Origin: Nocardia wallacei
GTDB taxonomy: Bacteria > Actinomycetota > Actinomycetes > Mycobacteriales > Mycobacteriaceae
DNA length: 33,757 nucleotides
NCBI RefSeq assembly: GCF_029869545.1
Contig: NZ_JARWQD010000399.1
Coordinates: 1 to 33,757 of the forward strand
Direction: 5' to 3'
Both the position numbers and the translations under genes were made by a program. Within the stretch, counting starts at the first letter, position 1; each line of letters begins with the position of its first letter. Below, piece after piece: positions 8,073 to 15,870 of the stretch. The notes beneath the pieces are model-generated. The model saw only the letters and a program-made list of their open reading frames with translations, had not been told where the DNA came from and did no database searches.

Positions 8073-8561
8073 TCAGACCGGGCGGTATTCGCGGGTCCGG
8101 GCGCCCGTGGTGGGTGCGGTGTTGAGGGCCTGCACCGCGGCGACCAGCGGGGCCATTTCGGGGTCGGCGGCGGCCTGGCGCAGCGCTCCCGCCAAGGCGT
8201 CGTCGTAGGCGGGGCGGGCGCGATCGAGTAGTTCGATACCGGCCGGGGTGACATCGGTGTAGATGCCGCGGCGGTCGTCGGGGCACAGGTAGCGCTGCAG
8301 CAGGCCGCGGTCCTCGAGGCGGGTGACCAGGCGGGTGGCCGCGCTCTGGCTCAGCGCCACCGAATCCGCGACCTGGTTCATGCGCAGATGCCCGTTGGGA
8401 CCGTCGTGCTGACGGCTGAGCACCACCAGCACCGAGTACTCGCGGACGCTCAGGTCGTGCGCCTGCAAGGCGCGTTCCAGATGTGCCTCGATCCGGTCGT
8501 GCAGCACCGACAGCGCGCACCAGCCATCGGCCAAACCGGTCAGGGCGGCATCCGCTGTCAT
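8073..8561 (-). CDS. MarR-family transcriptional regulator
   Basis: A 162-residue winged-helix regulator. The MarR core is clear: DLSVREYSVLVVLS (H2), then the recognition-helix region MNQVADSVALSQSAATRLVTRL, and the wing segment LLQRYLCPDDRRGIYTDVTPAG. The start is the ATG at 8561, with AGGAGG five bases upstream on the minus strand, which excludes the longer open frame. It is divergently transcribed from the MFS gene across 139 bases, the classic arrangement in which a MarR repressor controls itself and an adjacent exporter. The ligand is unknown. Confidence 0.94.
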   Translation of the reverse strand: MTADAALTGLADGWCALSVLHDRIEAHLERALQAHDLSVREYSVLVVLSRQHDGPNGHLRMNQVADSVALSQSAATRLVTRLEDRGLLQRYLCPDDRRGIYTDVTPAGIELLDRARPAYDDALAGALRQAAADPEMAPLVAAVQALNTAPTTGARTREYRPV

Positions 8562-8700
8562 GAGTTCCTCCTGGATGAGCGGGGCGTTGCGACCAGGATA
8601 CCCACCCTGCGCAATAGCCCGCGCTTGCAATTAGTCAGCGTGTGCAATTATTGTCGACGCTCGTAATGGTCACACGCAAGACTTCGTGGAGGCTGCTTCC
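8562..8700. promoter_or_regulatory. Shared promoter/operator region of the MarR and MFS genes
   Basis: This short divergent gap is relatively A/T-rich in its middle. The octamer TGCAATTA occurs twice, at 8626-8633 and 8643-8650, 17 bases apart. The second copy continues into the small palindrome CAATTATTG (8645-8653). These are the best candidates for MarR binding. GGAGG at about 8688-8692 serves the MFS start. The operator assignment is inferred from position and symmetry. Confidence 0.55.
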
Positions 8701-9894
8701 ATGCCGCTCGCACTGCTCGCCCTGACGCTCGGGGCATTCGCCATCGGCACCACCGAATTCATCGTGGTCGGCCTGCTCCCGGGCATTGCCGACAGCTACT
8801 CCGTCTCCATCCCCACCGCCGGATGGCTGGTCACCGGCTACGCGCTGGGCGTGCTCGCCGGCGCGCCACTGATGACCGGGCTCGGCACCCGGGTCTCGCG
8901 CAAGCGCATGCTGCTGCTCAGCCTGCTGCTGTTGATCGGCGGAAACCTGCTGTCCGCGGCGGCGCCGACCTTCGGCCTGATGGTGACCGGCCGCATCGTC
9001 GCCTCGCTGGCGCACGGCGCGTTCTTCGGCATCGGGGCGGTCGTGGCCGGAACCCTGGTGCGGCCGGACCGCCGCGCGGGCGCGATCGCACTGATGTTCA
9101 CCGGGCTCACCGTCGCCACCGTGATCGGCGTGCCGCTGAGCACCCTGCTCGGCGAGCAGATCAGCTGGCGGCTGGCCTTCACGCTGGTGGCGGCGGTCGG
9201 CGTGCTCGCATTCGCCGGTGTCCTCGCGCTGGTGCCCGATCAGCCCGCACCCCGCGACGCCCGGCTGCGCAACGAGCTGGCGGTCCTCGCCAATCCCCAG
9301 GTGCTGCTGGCGATGGCCATGACCGTGCTCGGCTTCGGCGGCGTATTCGCGGCGATCACCTATCTCGCGCCGATGATGATCGAGGTCACCGGGTTCGCGG
9401 ACAGCTCCGTCACCTGGATCATGGCCCTGTTCGGGCTCGGGTTCCTCATCGGCAACCTGATCGGCGGCCGCTACGCCGACCGGCACCTGATGCCGATGCT
9501 GTACACCACGCTCGGTGCGCTGGCGGTCGTGCTGGGCCTGTTCACCCTCACCGCGCACGACAAGGTCGCCGCCGCCGTCACCGTCGTGCTCATCGGCGCC
9601 CTCGGCTTCGCCACCGTGCCGCCGCTGCAGAAGCGCGTGCTCGATCACGCCGCCAGCGCCCCCACCCTGGCGTCGGCGCTCAATATCGGCGCGTTCAACC
9701 TCGGCAATGCGCTGGCGGCATGGCTCGGCGGCCTGGTCATCGCGGCAGGATTCGGCTACACCGCACCCAACTGGGTCGGGGTGCTGCTATCCGGCAGCGC
9801 GCTGGGGCTGGCCGTACTGTCGGGCGTCCTGGAGCGGCGCGCGAACGCCCGAGCCGACGAGCCCGCCGAATCCCTTGTGGCGGTGGGGAGTTAG
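8701..9894 (+). CDS. MFS transporter, DHA1 (AraJ/YdhP-like) drug or metabolite exporter
   Basis: A 397-residue major facilitator with 12 predicted transmembrane segments. It begins MPLALLALTLGAFAIGTTEF, the first helix typical of the AraJ/YdhP/Cmx group. Other marks are the MFS loop 2-3 basic motif as GLGTRVSRKRM, helix 5 motif GVPLSTLLGE, and the central break around residues 185-200 (DQPAPRDARLRNE). The ATG at 8701 follows GGAGG with eight bases between; an upstream in-frame start would add five residues overlapping that site. It is divergent from the MarR gene, its probable regulator. A drug, arabinose or nucleoside-type efflux role is plausible; the substrate cannot be read from the sequence. 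Confidence 0.93.
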   Translation: MPLALLALTLGAFAIGTTEFIVVGLLPGIADSYSVSIPTAGWLVTGYALGVLAGAPLMTGLGTRVSRKRMLLLSLLLLIGGNLLSAAAPTFGLMVTGRIVASLAHGAFFGIGAVVAGTLVRPDRRAGAIALMFTGLTVATVIGVPLSTLLGEQISWRLAFTLVAAVGVLAFAGVLALVPDQPAPRDARLRNELAVLANPQVLLAMAMTVLGFGGVFAAITYLAPMMIEVTGFADSSVTWIMALFGLGFLIGNLIGGRYADRHLMPMLYTTLGALAVVLGLFTLTAHDKVAAAVTVVLIGALGFATVPPLQKRVLDHAASAPTLASALNIGAFNLGNALAAWLGGLVIAAGFGYTAPNWVGVLLSGSALGLAVLSGVLERRANARADEPAESLVAVGS

Positions 9895-9902
9895 GGCGGA
9901 TC

Positions 9903-9947
9903 CGCGAAGGGCCGGACCGGCAAACGCGATCGGTCCGGGCCCTCGCG
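9903..9947. terminator. Hairpin between convergent MFS gene and ilvD, probable bidirectional terminator
   Basis: Eight bases after the MFS stop, CGCGAAGGGCCGGACCG (9903-9919) pairs with CGGTCCGGGCCCTCGCG (9931-9947) around an 11-base loop; the stems are complementary apart from one-base bulges. There is no U-tract, as is common for actinobacterial terminators. It lies between two convergent genes. The rest of the gap up to 10095 shows nothing else recognisable. Confidence 0.7.
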
Positions 9948-10095
9948 GGCACCGGCGGCTGGACCGAACGCCGAGATCCGCAGCCGTCGCGGCCCACCCG
10001 CGCGGGAGAACCGGACCCGGCGGCCTTCCGAGCGCTCCGAGACCGCGGGCGGGCCGAATCGCCGCCTGGCGCAGCCGATTCCGGCTCGGGACGCG

Positions 10096-11943
10096 TCACG
10101 CACCGTCTGCGGGTAGCTCGCGCGCTCCTCCCTTGTCGGCGGACTGGGCCAGCAGAGCGTAGGCGCGCAGGGCCTTCGATAGTGGGCGGTTGCGGTCGCG
10201 GGGTCGGAAGCCGGATGCGGACTGCCGGTCGCTGCGTATTGCGAGTTCGTCCTGGGAGACATCCAATCGCAGTGTGCGCGTGGGGATGTCGATGTGGATC
10301 ACATCGTCGTCGGCCACCAGCGCGATCACACCACCGGCCGCCGCCTCGGGCGAGACATGCCCGATGGACAGGCCGGAACTGCCGCCGGAGAAGCGGCCGT
10401 CGGTGACGATCGCGACGGACCCCGCCAGGCCCCGCCCCTTGAGATATGCGGTGGGATGCAGCATTTCCTGCATGCCCGGCCCACCGCGCGGCCCCTCGTA
10501 CCGGATCACCAGCACATTTCCGGCCTGCACCCGACCCGACAGGATGGCATCGACTGCCTCCTCCTGCGATTCGGCCACCACCGCGCGGCCGGTGAAGGTG
10601 AGCAGGGTCTCAGGGACGCCCGCGGATTTCACCACCGCACCATCGGCCGCCAGGTTGCCGCGCAGCACGGCGAGCCCGCCGTCGGCCGAATACGCATGGG
10701 CCACATCGCGAATGCAGCCGCCCGCGGCATCCAGGTCCAGCGACTCCCAGCGCGCCGACTGCGAGAACGCGGTCGCCGACCGTGCGCCGCCGGGTGCGGC
10801 GTGGAACAACTCCACCGCCTCAGGAGCGGGGTCGGTCCCGCGCACATCCCATTCGGCCAGCCACCGATCCAGCGAATCGGCATGCACCGCATGCACATTC
10901 GGGTGCAGATGTCCGCCCCGGTGCAGCTCGCCCAGGATGGCCGGGATGCCGCCCGCGCGGTGCACGTCCTCCATGAGATAACTGCCGTTGGGCGCCACCT
11001 TGCACAGGCACGGCACCTGCCGGGACCGCTCCTCGATATCGCGCAGGGTGTAGTCGAGCTCGGCCTCGCGGGCCGCGGCCAGTAGATGCAGCACCGTATT
11101 GGTGGAGCCGCCCATCGCCAGATCCAGCGTCATGGCGTTGTCGAAGGCCGCGCGGGAGGCGATGGCGCGCGGCAGCATCGCCTCGTCGTCCTTGTCGTAG
11201 TAGCGGCGGGTGATGTCCATGACGGTGCGCCCGGCCCGCTCGTACAGGGCCCGGCGGGCGGTATGGGTCGCCAGCGTCGAACCGTTGCCCGGCAGCGCCA
11301 GCCCGAGCGCCTCGACCAGGCAGTTCATCGAGTTGGCGGTGAACATCCCGGCGCAGGAGCCGCAGGTGGGGCACGCGTTCTCCTCGATGCGGGCCAGATC
11401 CGCGTCGGAGACGGTGTCGTTGACGGCCTCGCTCATCGTGGTGATCAGGTCGAGCCTGCGCGCGGTGCCGTCGCTCAGCACGGTGCGGCCGCCCTCCATC
11501 GGCCCGCCGGAGACGAACACCGTGGGGATGTTCAGCCGCATCGCCGCCAGCAGCATGCCCGGGGTGATCTTGTCGCAGTTGGAGATGCAGACCAGCGCGT
11601 CGGCGCAGTGCGCCTGCACCATGTATTCGATCGAGTCGGCGATCAGGTCCCGCGACGGCAGCGAGTACAGCATGCCGCCGTGGCCCATGGCGATGCCGTC
11701 GTCGACGGCGATCGTGTTGAACTCCCGGGCGATGCCACCCGCCTCCCGGATCGCCTCGCCCACGATCCGGCCCACCGGCTGCAGGTGGGTATGTCCCGGA
11801 ACGAACTCGGTGAAGCTGTTCGCCACGGCGACAACGGGTTTCACGCCGATATCGGCGCTGGGAACGCCGGAGGCACGCATCAGCGCGCGGGCACCGGCCA
11901 TATTGCGTCCGTGGGTGACCGTCCGTGATCTCAGGTGAGGCAT
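10096..11943 (-). CDS. ilvD: Dihydroxy-acid dehydratase, long (E. coli-type) form
   Basis: IlvD dehydrates 2,3-dihydroxy-isovalerate and -methylvalerate in branched-chain amino acid (and hence pantothenate) synthesis. The 615-residue product starts MPHLRSRTVTHGRNMAGARA, very like E. coli IlvD, and has iron-sulfur ligand candidates Cys123 (CISNCDK) and the cluster CPTCGSCAGM (Cys191, 194, 197). The Mg-site region AVDDGIAMGHGGM and the C-terminal DGRFSGGSSGLSIGH are also present. The ATG at 11943 is chosen for alignment with the family start; no strong ribosome binding site is visible. Many Mycobacteriales carry a shorter ~575-residue IlvD, so this may be a second isoform (inference). It is divergent from a MmyB-like regulator, with a palindrome between them. 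Confidence 0.95.
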   Translation of the reverse strand: MPHLRSRTVTHGRNMAGARALMRASGVPSADIGVKPVVAVANSFTEFVPGHTHLQPVGRIVGEAIREAGGIAREFNTIAVDDGIAMGHGGMLYSLPSRDLIADSIEYMVQAHCADALVCISNCDKITPGMLLAAMRLNIPTVFVSGGPMEGGRTVLSDGTARRLDLITTMSEAVNDTVSDADLARIEENACPTCGSCAGMFTANSMNCLVEALGLALPGNGSTLATHTARRALYERAGRTVMDITRRYYDKDDEAMLPRAIASRAAFDNAMTLDLAMGGSTNTVLHLLAAAREAELDYTLRDIEERSRQVPCLCKVAPNGSYLMEDVHRAGGIPAILGELHRGGHLHPNVHAVHADSLDRWLAEWDVRGTDPAPEAVELFHAAPGGARSATAFSQSARWESLDLDAAGGCIRDVAHAYSADGGLAVLRGNLAADGAVVKSAGVPETLLTFTGRAVVAESQEEAVDAILSGRVQAGNVLVIRYEGPRGGPGMQEMLHPTAYLKGRGLAGSVAIVTDGRFSGGSSGLSIGHVSPEAAAGGVIALVADDDVIHIDIPTRTLRLDVSQDELAIRSDRQSASGFRPRDRNRPLSKALRAYALLAQSADKGGARELPADGA

Positions 11944-11990
11944 GGGGTCGATGCTGCCGACCCGCGACCCGTCCGCGAAGACGGCGCTTG

Positions 11991-12013
11991 TACTGGTAGT
12001 GGGACTACCAGTA
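11991..12013. promoter_or_regulatory. Perfect palindrome between ilvD and the MmyB-like regulator
   Basis: TACTGGTAGT (11991-12000) and ACTACCAGTA (12004-12013) are exact reverse complements around GGG. The site lies 48 bases upstream of the ilvD start and 91 bases upstream of the regulator start, in the only divergent gap they share. Length and symmetry fit a dimeric DNA-binding protein; the adjacent regulator is the obvious candidate. A cruciform or short hairpin is possible but less likely in a promoter region. Confidence 0.75.
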
Positions 12014-12103
12014 GTTAGGCTGGTTCGGTGGGCACCGACAGCAGCGCGTCGCGGGGAAGGGCATGACCGCGGGCGGGTGGCACACGACCGGAGGCACACG
12101 CGG

Positions 12104-12952
12104 ATGACGCACGCACAGGGCGACGACCCGTCCGGACCGGCGGGTGCGTCCGGCGGTCGGAGGCGGGCGGAGCTGGGCAGTTTCCTGCGCGCGCGGCGAC
12201 GGCGACTCGACCCGACGGCGGTCGGGCTGCCCCCTGCCGGACCGCGCAGGCGGGGCGGGCTGCGGCGGGAGGAAGTGGCGACCCTGTCGGGCGTGAGCGC
12301 GACCTGGTACACGTGGCTGGAGCAGGGGCGCGATATCCAGCCGTCGCGTCAGGTGCTCGACGCGCTCGCCCGCACGCTGCGGCTGACCGGCACCGAGCAC
12401 AGCTACATCCTGTCGCTCGCCGGATACGCGCCGTTGCACGAATCCGCCGACAGCACAACGGCTTCGGCGCCCGCGCAGGTGCAGCACCTACTGGACGCGC
12501 TGGACTTCCCCGCCTATGCCATCGCCCCCGACTGGCAGATCAGCGGCTGGAATCGCGCCTACGCCGGGCTGTATCCGAACGTGGCGACGGTCGCGCCGGA
12601 GGACCGCAACCTGCTGTGGCTGGTGTTCACCGACCCGTACGTGCACGATCTGCTGCCGGACTGGGAGATCACCAGCCGCCGCTTCTTGGCGGAGTTCCGC
12701 GCCGAGGCCGGTCCGCGGCTGGGCGATCTCGCGCACACCCCGGCGATCCAGCGGCTGCTCGAGGTCAGCCCGGAGTTCCGCGCGGGCTGGCACAGCCACG
12801 ACATCGAGGGCTTCACCTCACGGGAGCGGGTGTTCCACCATCCCGAGCGCGGCGAGTTGCGCTACGAGCACCACCGCCTGGCTCCGGCCGATCATCCCGA
12901 TCTGTATCTGGTGATCTATACGCCGGTTACCGAGCCGGTTCGAGATCAGTAG
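12104..12952 (+). CDS. Helix-turn-helix regulator with MmyB-like ligand-binding domain
   Basis: A 282-residue regulator of the actinobacterial XRE/MmyB-like class. Residues of about 20-95 form the DNA-binding domain: RAELGSFLRARRRRLDP, the GLRREEVATLSGVSATWYTWLEQGR segment (given here only as a landmark), then LDALARTLRLTGTEHSYILSLAG. From about 125 the MmyB-like PAS-type domain follows, with the ligand-pocket landmarks FPAYAIAPDWQISGWNRAY and NLLWLVFTDP. The ATG at 12104 has GGAGG nine bases upstream. It is divergent from ilvD across a perfect palindrome. Its 3' end overlaps the convergent transglycosylase gene by seven bases. Members of this class often control the adjacent divergent enzyme gene. 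Confidence 0.92.
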   Translation: MTHAQGDDPSGPAGASGGRRRAELGSFLRARRRRLDPTAVGLPPAGPRRRGGLRREEVATLSGVSATWYTWLEQGRDIQPSRQVLDALARTLRLTGTEHSYILSLAGYAPLHESADSTTASAPAQVQHLLDALDFPAYAIAPDWQISGWNRAYAGLYPNVATVAPEDRNLLWLVFTDPYVHDLLPDWEITSRRFLAEFRAEAGPRLGDLAHTPAIQRLLEVSPEFRAGWHSHDIEGFTSRERVFHHPERGELRYEHHRLAPADHPDLYLVIYTPVTEPVRDQ

Positions 12953-13452
12953 GCCGAGAAGACGTTGGCGATCGAGCCGTAGCGATTGGCCGCGTAGTTG
13001 CAGGCGGCGGCGATATTGGCGACCGGGTCGAAGATGTCCCACGACGTGCCCTCGACATGGAAGGCGGCGAAGGTGGGATCGATGACCTGCATCAGGCCCT
13101 TGGAGGGGATGCCCGCGGCGGCATTGGAGTCGTAGAGGTTGATGGCGGCCGGATTGCCGCCCGACTCCCGCATGATGTTGCGGTGGATGCTCTCGTAGTC
13201 GCCGGGGATGCCGTGCTGGCCCATGACGTAGAGCGCATTGCGGATCCAGCCGTCCAGATCATTCGAGAAGATCGGCGGCAGGAGCTGCGGCAGCGGCTGG
13301 GGCAACGGCTGGACGGCCTGCTGCTGGATCTGCTGGGCCGGGCCCTGCAGCTCCGGCGGCACCCCGGAGATCGGGGTTTCGGCGTGCGCCTGCAGCGGCG
13401 CGGCCACGACAGCGGCGAGGACGGTGAGCGGCAACAGTTTTCGTAAATGCAT
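12946..13452 (-). CDS. Secreted transglycosylase SLT-domain protein
   Basis: A 168-residue exported lytic-transglycosylase-like protein that should cleave peptidoglycan glycan strands. The signal peptide (residues 1-24) has a hydrophobic core and an AHA cleavage site. A Gln/Pro-rich spacer (residues 35-60) follows, then a compact SLT domain: catalytic Glu96 in NIMRESGGNP, SKGLMQVIDPTF at about 117-128, and a C-terminal NYAANRYGSIANV segment. The ATG at 13452 is chosen because it begins the signal peptide; upstream in-frame starts give an Arg/Thr-rich leader unlike a secreted protein. It overlaps the convergent regulator gene by seven bases. This short form is common in Nocardia and relatives. 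Confidence 0.9.
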   Translation of the reverse strand: MHLRKLLPLTVLAAVVAAPLQAHAETPISGVPPELQGPAQQIQQQAVQPLPQPLPQLLPPIFSNDLDGWIRNALYVMGQHGIPGDYESIHRNIMRESGGNPAAINLYDSNAAAGIPSKGLMQVIDPTFAAFHVEGTSWDIFDPVANIAAACNYAANRYGSIANVFSAY

Positions 13453-13619
13453 AGCGAAGTGGCTCCGACAGCGCGCGAGTACCGCGGCGCCTGCCCGCAC
13501 GGGCCGGCGTCGTCGATGCGCTGTTTGTGTTGTTGTGGGAGTTGGGGATTCAGTTGTCCGCGACAGGGGCGGAGCCATAGCGGCGGGCATTCGCGGAAGC
13601 GTTCGTCACCGCACGCGGC

Positions 13620-13640
13620 AAACAGACTTGCGGTCTGTTT
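13620..13640. repeat. Perfect 8-bp inverted repeat
   Basis: AAACAGAC (13620-13627) and GTCTGTTT (13633-13640) are exact complements around TTGCG, followed by a further T. It could be an operator for the transglycosylase promoter or a weak rightward terminator. No adjacent gene decides between these. Confidence 0.5.
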
Positions 13641-13810
13641 TCTGGCACATCACAGACTGATTGCGATAGGTGAACAGAATCTGAACTGAAGATGAACTGT
13701 GGGTTCTATTGTCCTGAGAGAATTTCTTCGAGCAGGACTTATAGAGGCGCTGGTCACAGTCGGGTGGAGGGGCGCGGTGGGTGTCCACATGCACGGCACG
13801 TTTGCCGGAG

Positions 13811-13832
13811 GGGTGCATGCGGATGTGCACCC
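13811..13832. repeat. Inverted repeat GGGTGCA/TGCACCC
   Basis: A perfect 7-bp stem (13811-13817 with 13826-13832) around an eight-base loop, located between the dispersed 24-bp element and the low-GC part of the gap. It may form part of a compound terminator region after glmS; the role is inferred only from position. Confidence 0.4.
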
Positions 13833-13860
13833 GTCAGATCGGCGTATTACCACCCATTAT

Positions 13861-13884
13861 TTCCGGCATGCTTTTGGCCGGAAT
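13861..13884 (+). repeat. Dispersed 24-bp hairpin element, copy 2
   Basis: This is identical over 24 bases to the minus strand of 5664-5687: arms TTCCGGC and GCCGGAA around ATGCTTTTG. Here it lies 15 bases past the glmS stop codon. Both copies sit just beyond the 3' end of a leftward gene region but in opposite orientation to each other. Confidence 0.85.
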
Positions 13885-13898
13885 CTCCGAGCCCCGCT

Positions 13899-15764
13899 CT
13901 ACTCCACCGTGACCGACTTGGCCAGGTTTCGGGGCTTGTCGATGTCGTATCCGCGCGCCTGCGCCACCTCGGCGGCGAAGATCTGCAGCGGGACCGTCGA
14001 CAGCAACGGCTGGAAAAGGGTTGGGGCGGCGGGGATTTCGATGAGATGGTCGGCGAACGGGCGCACCGTGTCGTCGCCCTCCTCGGCGATGACGATGGTG
14101 CGCGCACCCCGGGCCTGGATCTCGCGAATATTGCTCAGCAGCTTGGAGTGCAGCACCGCGCGGCCCTTGGGCGAGGGCATCACCACGATCACCGGCAGGC
14201 CCTCCTCGATCAGCGCGATCGGGCCGTGCTTGAGCTCGCCCGCGGCGAAGCCCTCGGCGTGCATGTACGCCAGCTCCTTGAGCTTGAGCGCCCCCTCCAG
14301 CGCCACCGGATAGCCGACGTGACGCCCGAGGAACAGCACCGTCGGCACATTCGCGAACTGCCGGGCGATCGAGCGCACCTGCGGCGCCGTCTCCAGCACC
14401 CGCTCGACGAGCTTCGGCATGGCCTCCAGCTCCCCGAACTCGCGCGCTACCTCGTCCGGGTACTTGGTGCCGCGGGCCTGCGCAAGGGCAAGGCCCACAA
14501 GGTAATTCGCGGTGATCTGGGCCAGGAACGCCTTGGTGGAGGCGACCCCGATCTCGGGGCCGGTGCGGGTGTAGAGCACGGCATCGGACTCCCGGGGGAT
14601 CTGCGCGCCGTTGGTATTGCAGATGGCCAGCACGCGTGCCTTCTGCTCCTTGGCGTGCCGCACCGCCTCCAGGGTGTCGGCCGTCTCACCCGACTGCGAG
14701 ATCGCCACCACCAGGGTGGAACGGTCCAAAACCGGGTCGCGGTAACGGAATTCGCTGGCCAGCTCCACCTCGACCGGCAGCCGCGTCCAGTGCTCGATCG
14801 CGTACTTGGCCAGCAGGCCCGCGTGGTACGAACTGCCGCAGGCGACCACGAACACCTTGTCGAATTCGCGCAGCTCCTGCTCGGCCAGGCGCTGCTCGTC
14901 GAGCATGATGCGGCCGTTGGCGAAATGCCCGATCAAGGTCTCGGCGACGCCCGCCGGCTGTTCCTCGATCTCCTTGAGCATGAAGTAGTCGTGGCCGCCC
15001 TTCTCGGCCGCGGCCAGATCCCAGTCGATGGTGAACGGGCGGGTGGGCACGCCGTCGTTGCCGTCGAAGTCGGTGACCGCATAGCTGTCGGCCGTGATCA
15101 CGACGGCCTGGTCCTGGCCCAGTTCGACGGCCTCGCGGGTGTGCTCGATGAACGCGGTGACATCGGAGGCGATGAACATCTCTTCCTTGCCCACGCCCAC
15201 CACGAGCGGGGTCGACCGGCGCGCGGCCACGATCGTGCCCGGATGGTCGCCGTGGGTGAAGACCAGCGTGAACGCGCCCTCGAGGCGGCGCAGCACGGCG
15301 AGCGCGCTGGCGACGAAATCGCCCGCGGTGGGGCCGGATGCGTAGGCCAGCGCCACCAGGTGCACCGCGACCTCGGTGTCGGTGTCGCTGCACAGCTCCA
15401 CCCCGGCGTCCTCGAGTTCGCGGCGCAGCGGGGCGAAGTTCTCGATGATGCCGTTGTGCACCACCGCGACCTTGCCGGAGGCGTCGCGATGCGGGTGTGC
15501 GTTGCGGTCGGTGGGGGCGCCGTGCGTGGCCCAGCGGGTATGGCCCATGCCGGTGGTTCCGGCGAAGCGGTCGACGCCGGTCTCGGCCAGTTCGGCCTCC
15601 AGATTGGCCAGCCGGCCCGCCTTGCGTTCCACCGCGATGGTGCCCGCGCCGTCCAGGATCGCCACTCCGGCGGAGTCGTACCCCCTGTACTCCATGCGGC
15701 GCAGCGCGTCCACGACGACGCCGAGCGCGTCCCGGTACCCGACGTAGCCCACGATTCCGCACAT
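13899..15764 (-). CDS. glmS: Glutamine-fructose-6-phosphate aminotransferase (isomerising)
   Basis: GlmS makes glucosamine-6-phosphate from fructose-6-phosphate and glutamine, the first step of UDP-GlcNAc synthesis for peptidoglycan. The 621-residue product starts MCGIVGYVGYRDALG with the N-terminal nucleophile Cys2. It has the glutaminase motifs RMEYRGYDSAG, GHTRWATHG and HNGIIENF, then two SIS domains marked by ACGSSYHAGL, ISQSGETADT, CNTNGAQIPRESD and KLKELAYMHAEGF. It ends with the conserved KPRNLAKSVTVE. The ATG at 15764 is fixed by the requirement for Cys2. No glmS ribozyme is seen, as expected for actinobacteria. It is divergent from a hydrolase-fold gene 106 bases away. Confidence 0.98.
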   Translation of the reverse strand: MCGIVGYVGYRDALGVVVDALRRMEYRGYDSAGVAILDGAGTIAVERKAGRLANLEAELAETGVDRFAGTTGMGHTRWATHGAPTDRNAHPHRDASGKVAVVHNGIIENFAPLRRELEDAGVELCSDTDTEVAVHLVALAYASGPTAGDFVASALAVLRRLEGAFTLVFTHGDHPGTIVAARRSTPLVVGVGKEEMFIASDVTAFIEHTREAVELGQDQAVVITADSYAVTDFDGNDGVPTRPFTIDWDLAAAEKGGHDYFMLKEIEEQPAGVAETLIGHFANGRIMLDEQRLAEQELREFDKVFVVACGSSYHAGLLAKYAIEHWTRLPVEVELASEFRYRDPVLDRSTLVVAISQSGETADTLEAVRHAKEQKARVLAICNTNGAQIPRESDAVLYTRTGPEIGVASTKAFLAQITANYLVGLALAQARGTKYPDEVAREFGELEAMPKLVERVLETAPQVRSIARQFANVPTVLFLGRHVGYPVALEGALKLKELAYMHAEGFAAGELKHGPIALIEEGLPVIVVMPSPKGRAVLHSKLLSNIREIQARGARTIVIAEEGDDTVRPFADHLIEIPAAPTLFQPLLSTVPLQIFAAEVAQARGYDIDKPRNLAKSVTVE

Positions 15765-15870
15765 GGTGTTCCAGCCTACTTGGGCCGGGCAGCGCGAGCG
15801 ACGGGGCCGTCGAAGTCCCGGGGCCTGGCGAAACGCCGCAAGCGGGTCCGCATCGGTTAAGTTCGAGCAC

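Larger units (their letters stand above)
13453..13898. other. 446-base gene-free region with several inverted repeats, locally low GC
   Basis: The region lies upstream of the leftward transglycosylase and downstream of the leftward glmS. Its centre (about 13620-13760) is clearly less GC-rich than its surroundings. It contains four inverted repeats: 13620-13640, 13711-13738, 13811-13832 and the dispersed element 13861-13884. Open frames crossing it have no family features or ribosome binding sites. It should hold the transglycosylase promoter and the glmS terminator; a small RNA is possible but not shown. Confidence 0.5.

Noticed and set aside
13453..13700. A ydaO/c-di-AMP-type riboswitch upstream of the cell-wall hydrolase gene
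   Set aside because: Actinobacterial wall-hydrolase genes can carry this riboswitch, but the conserved core segments could not be found on the minus strand here.
13606..13853. Small open frames (67-74 codons) on the minus strand in the low-GC gap
   Set aside because: They lack ribosome binding sites, differ in frame from each other and cover inverted repeats, so they are not supported as genes.
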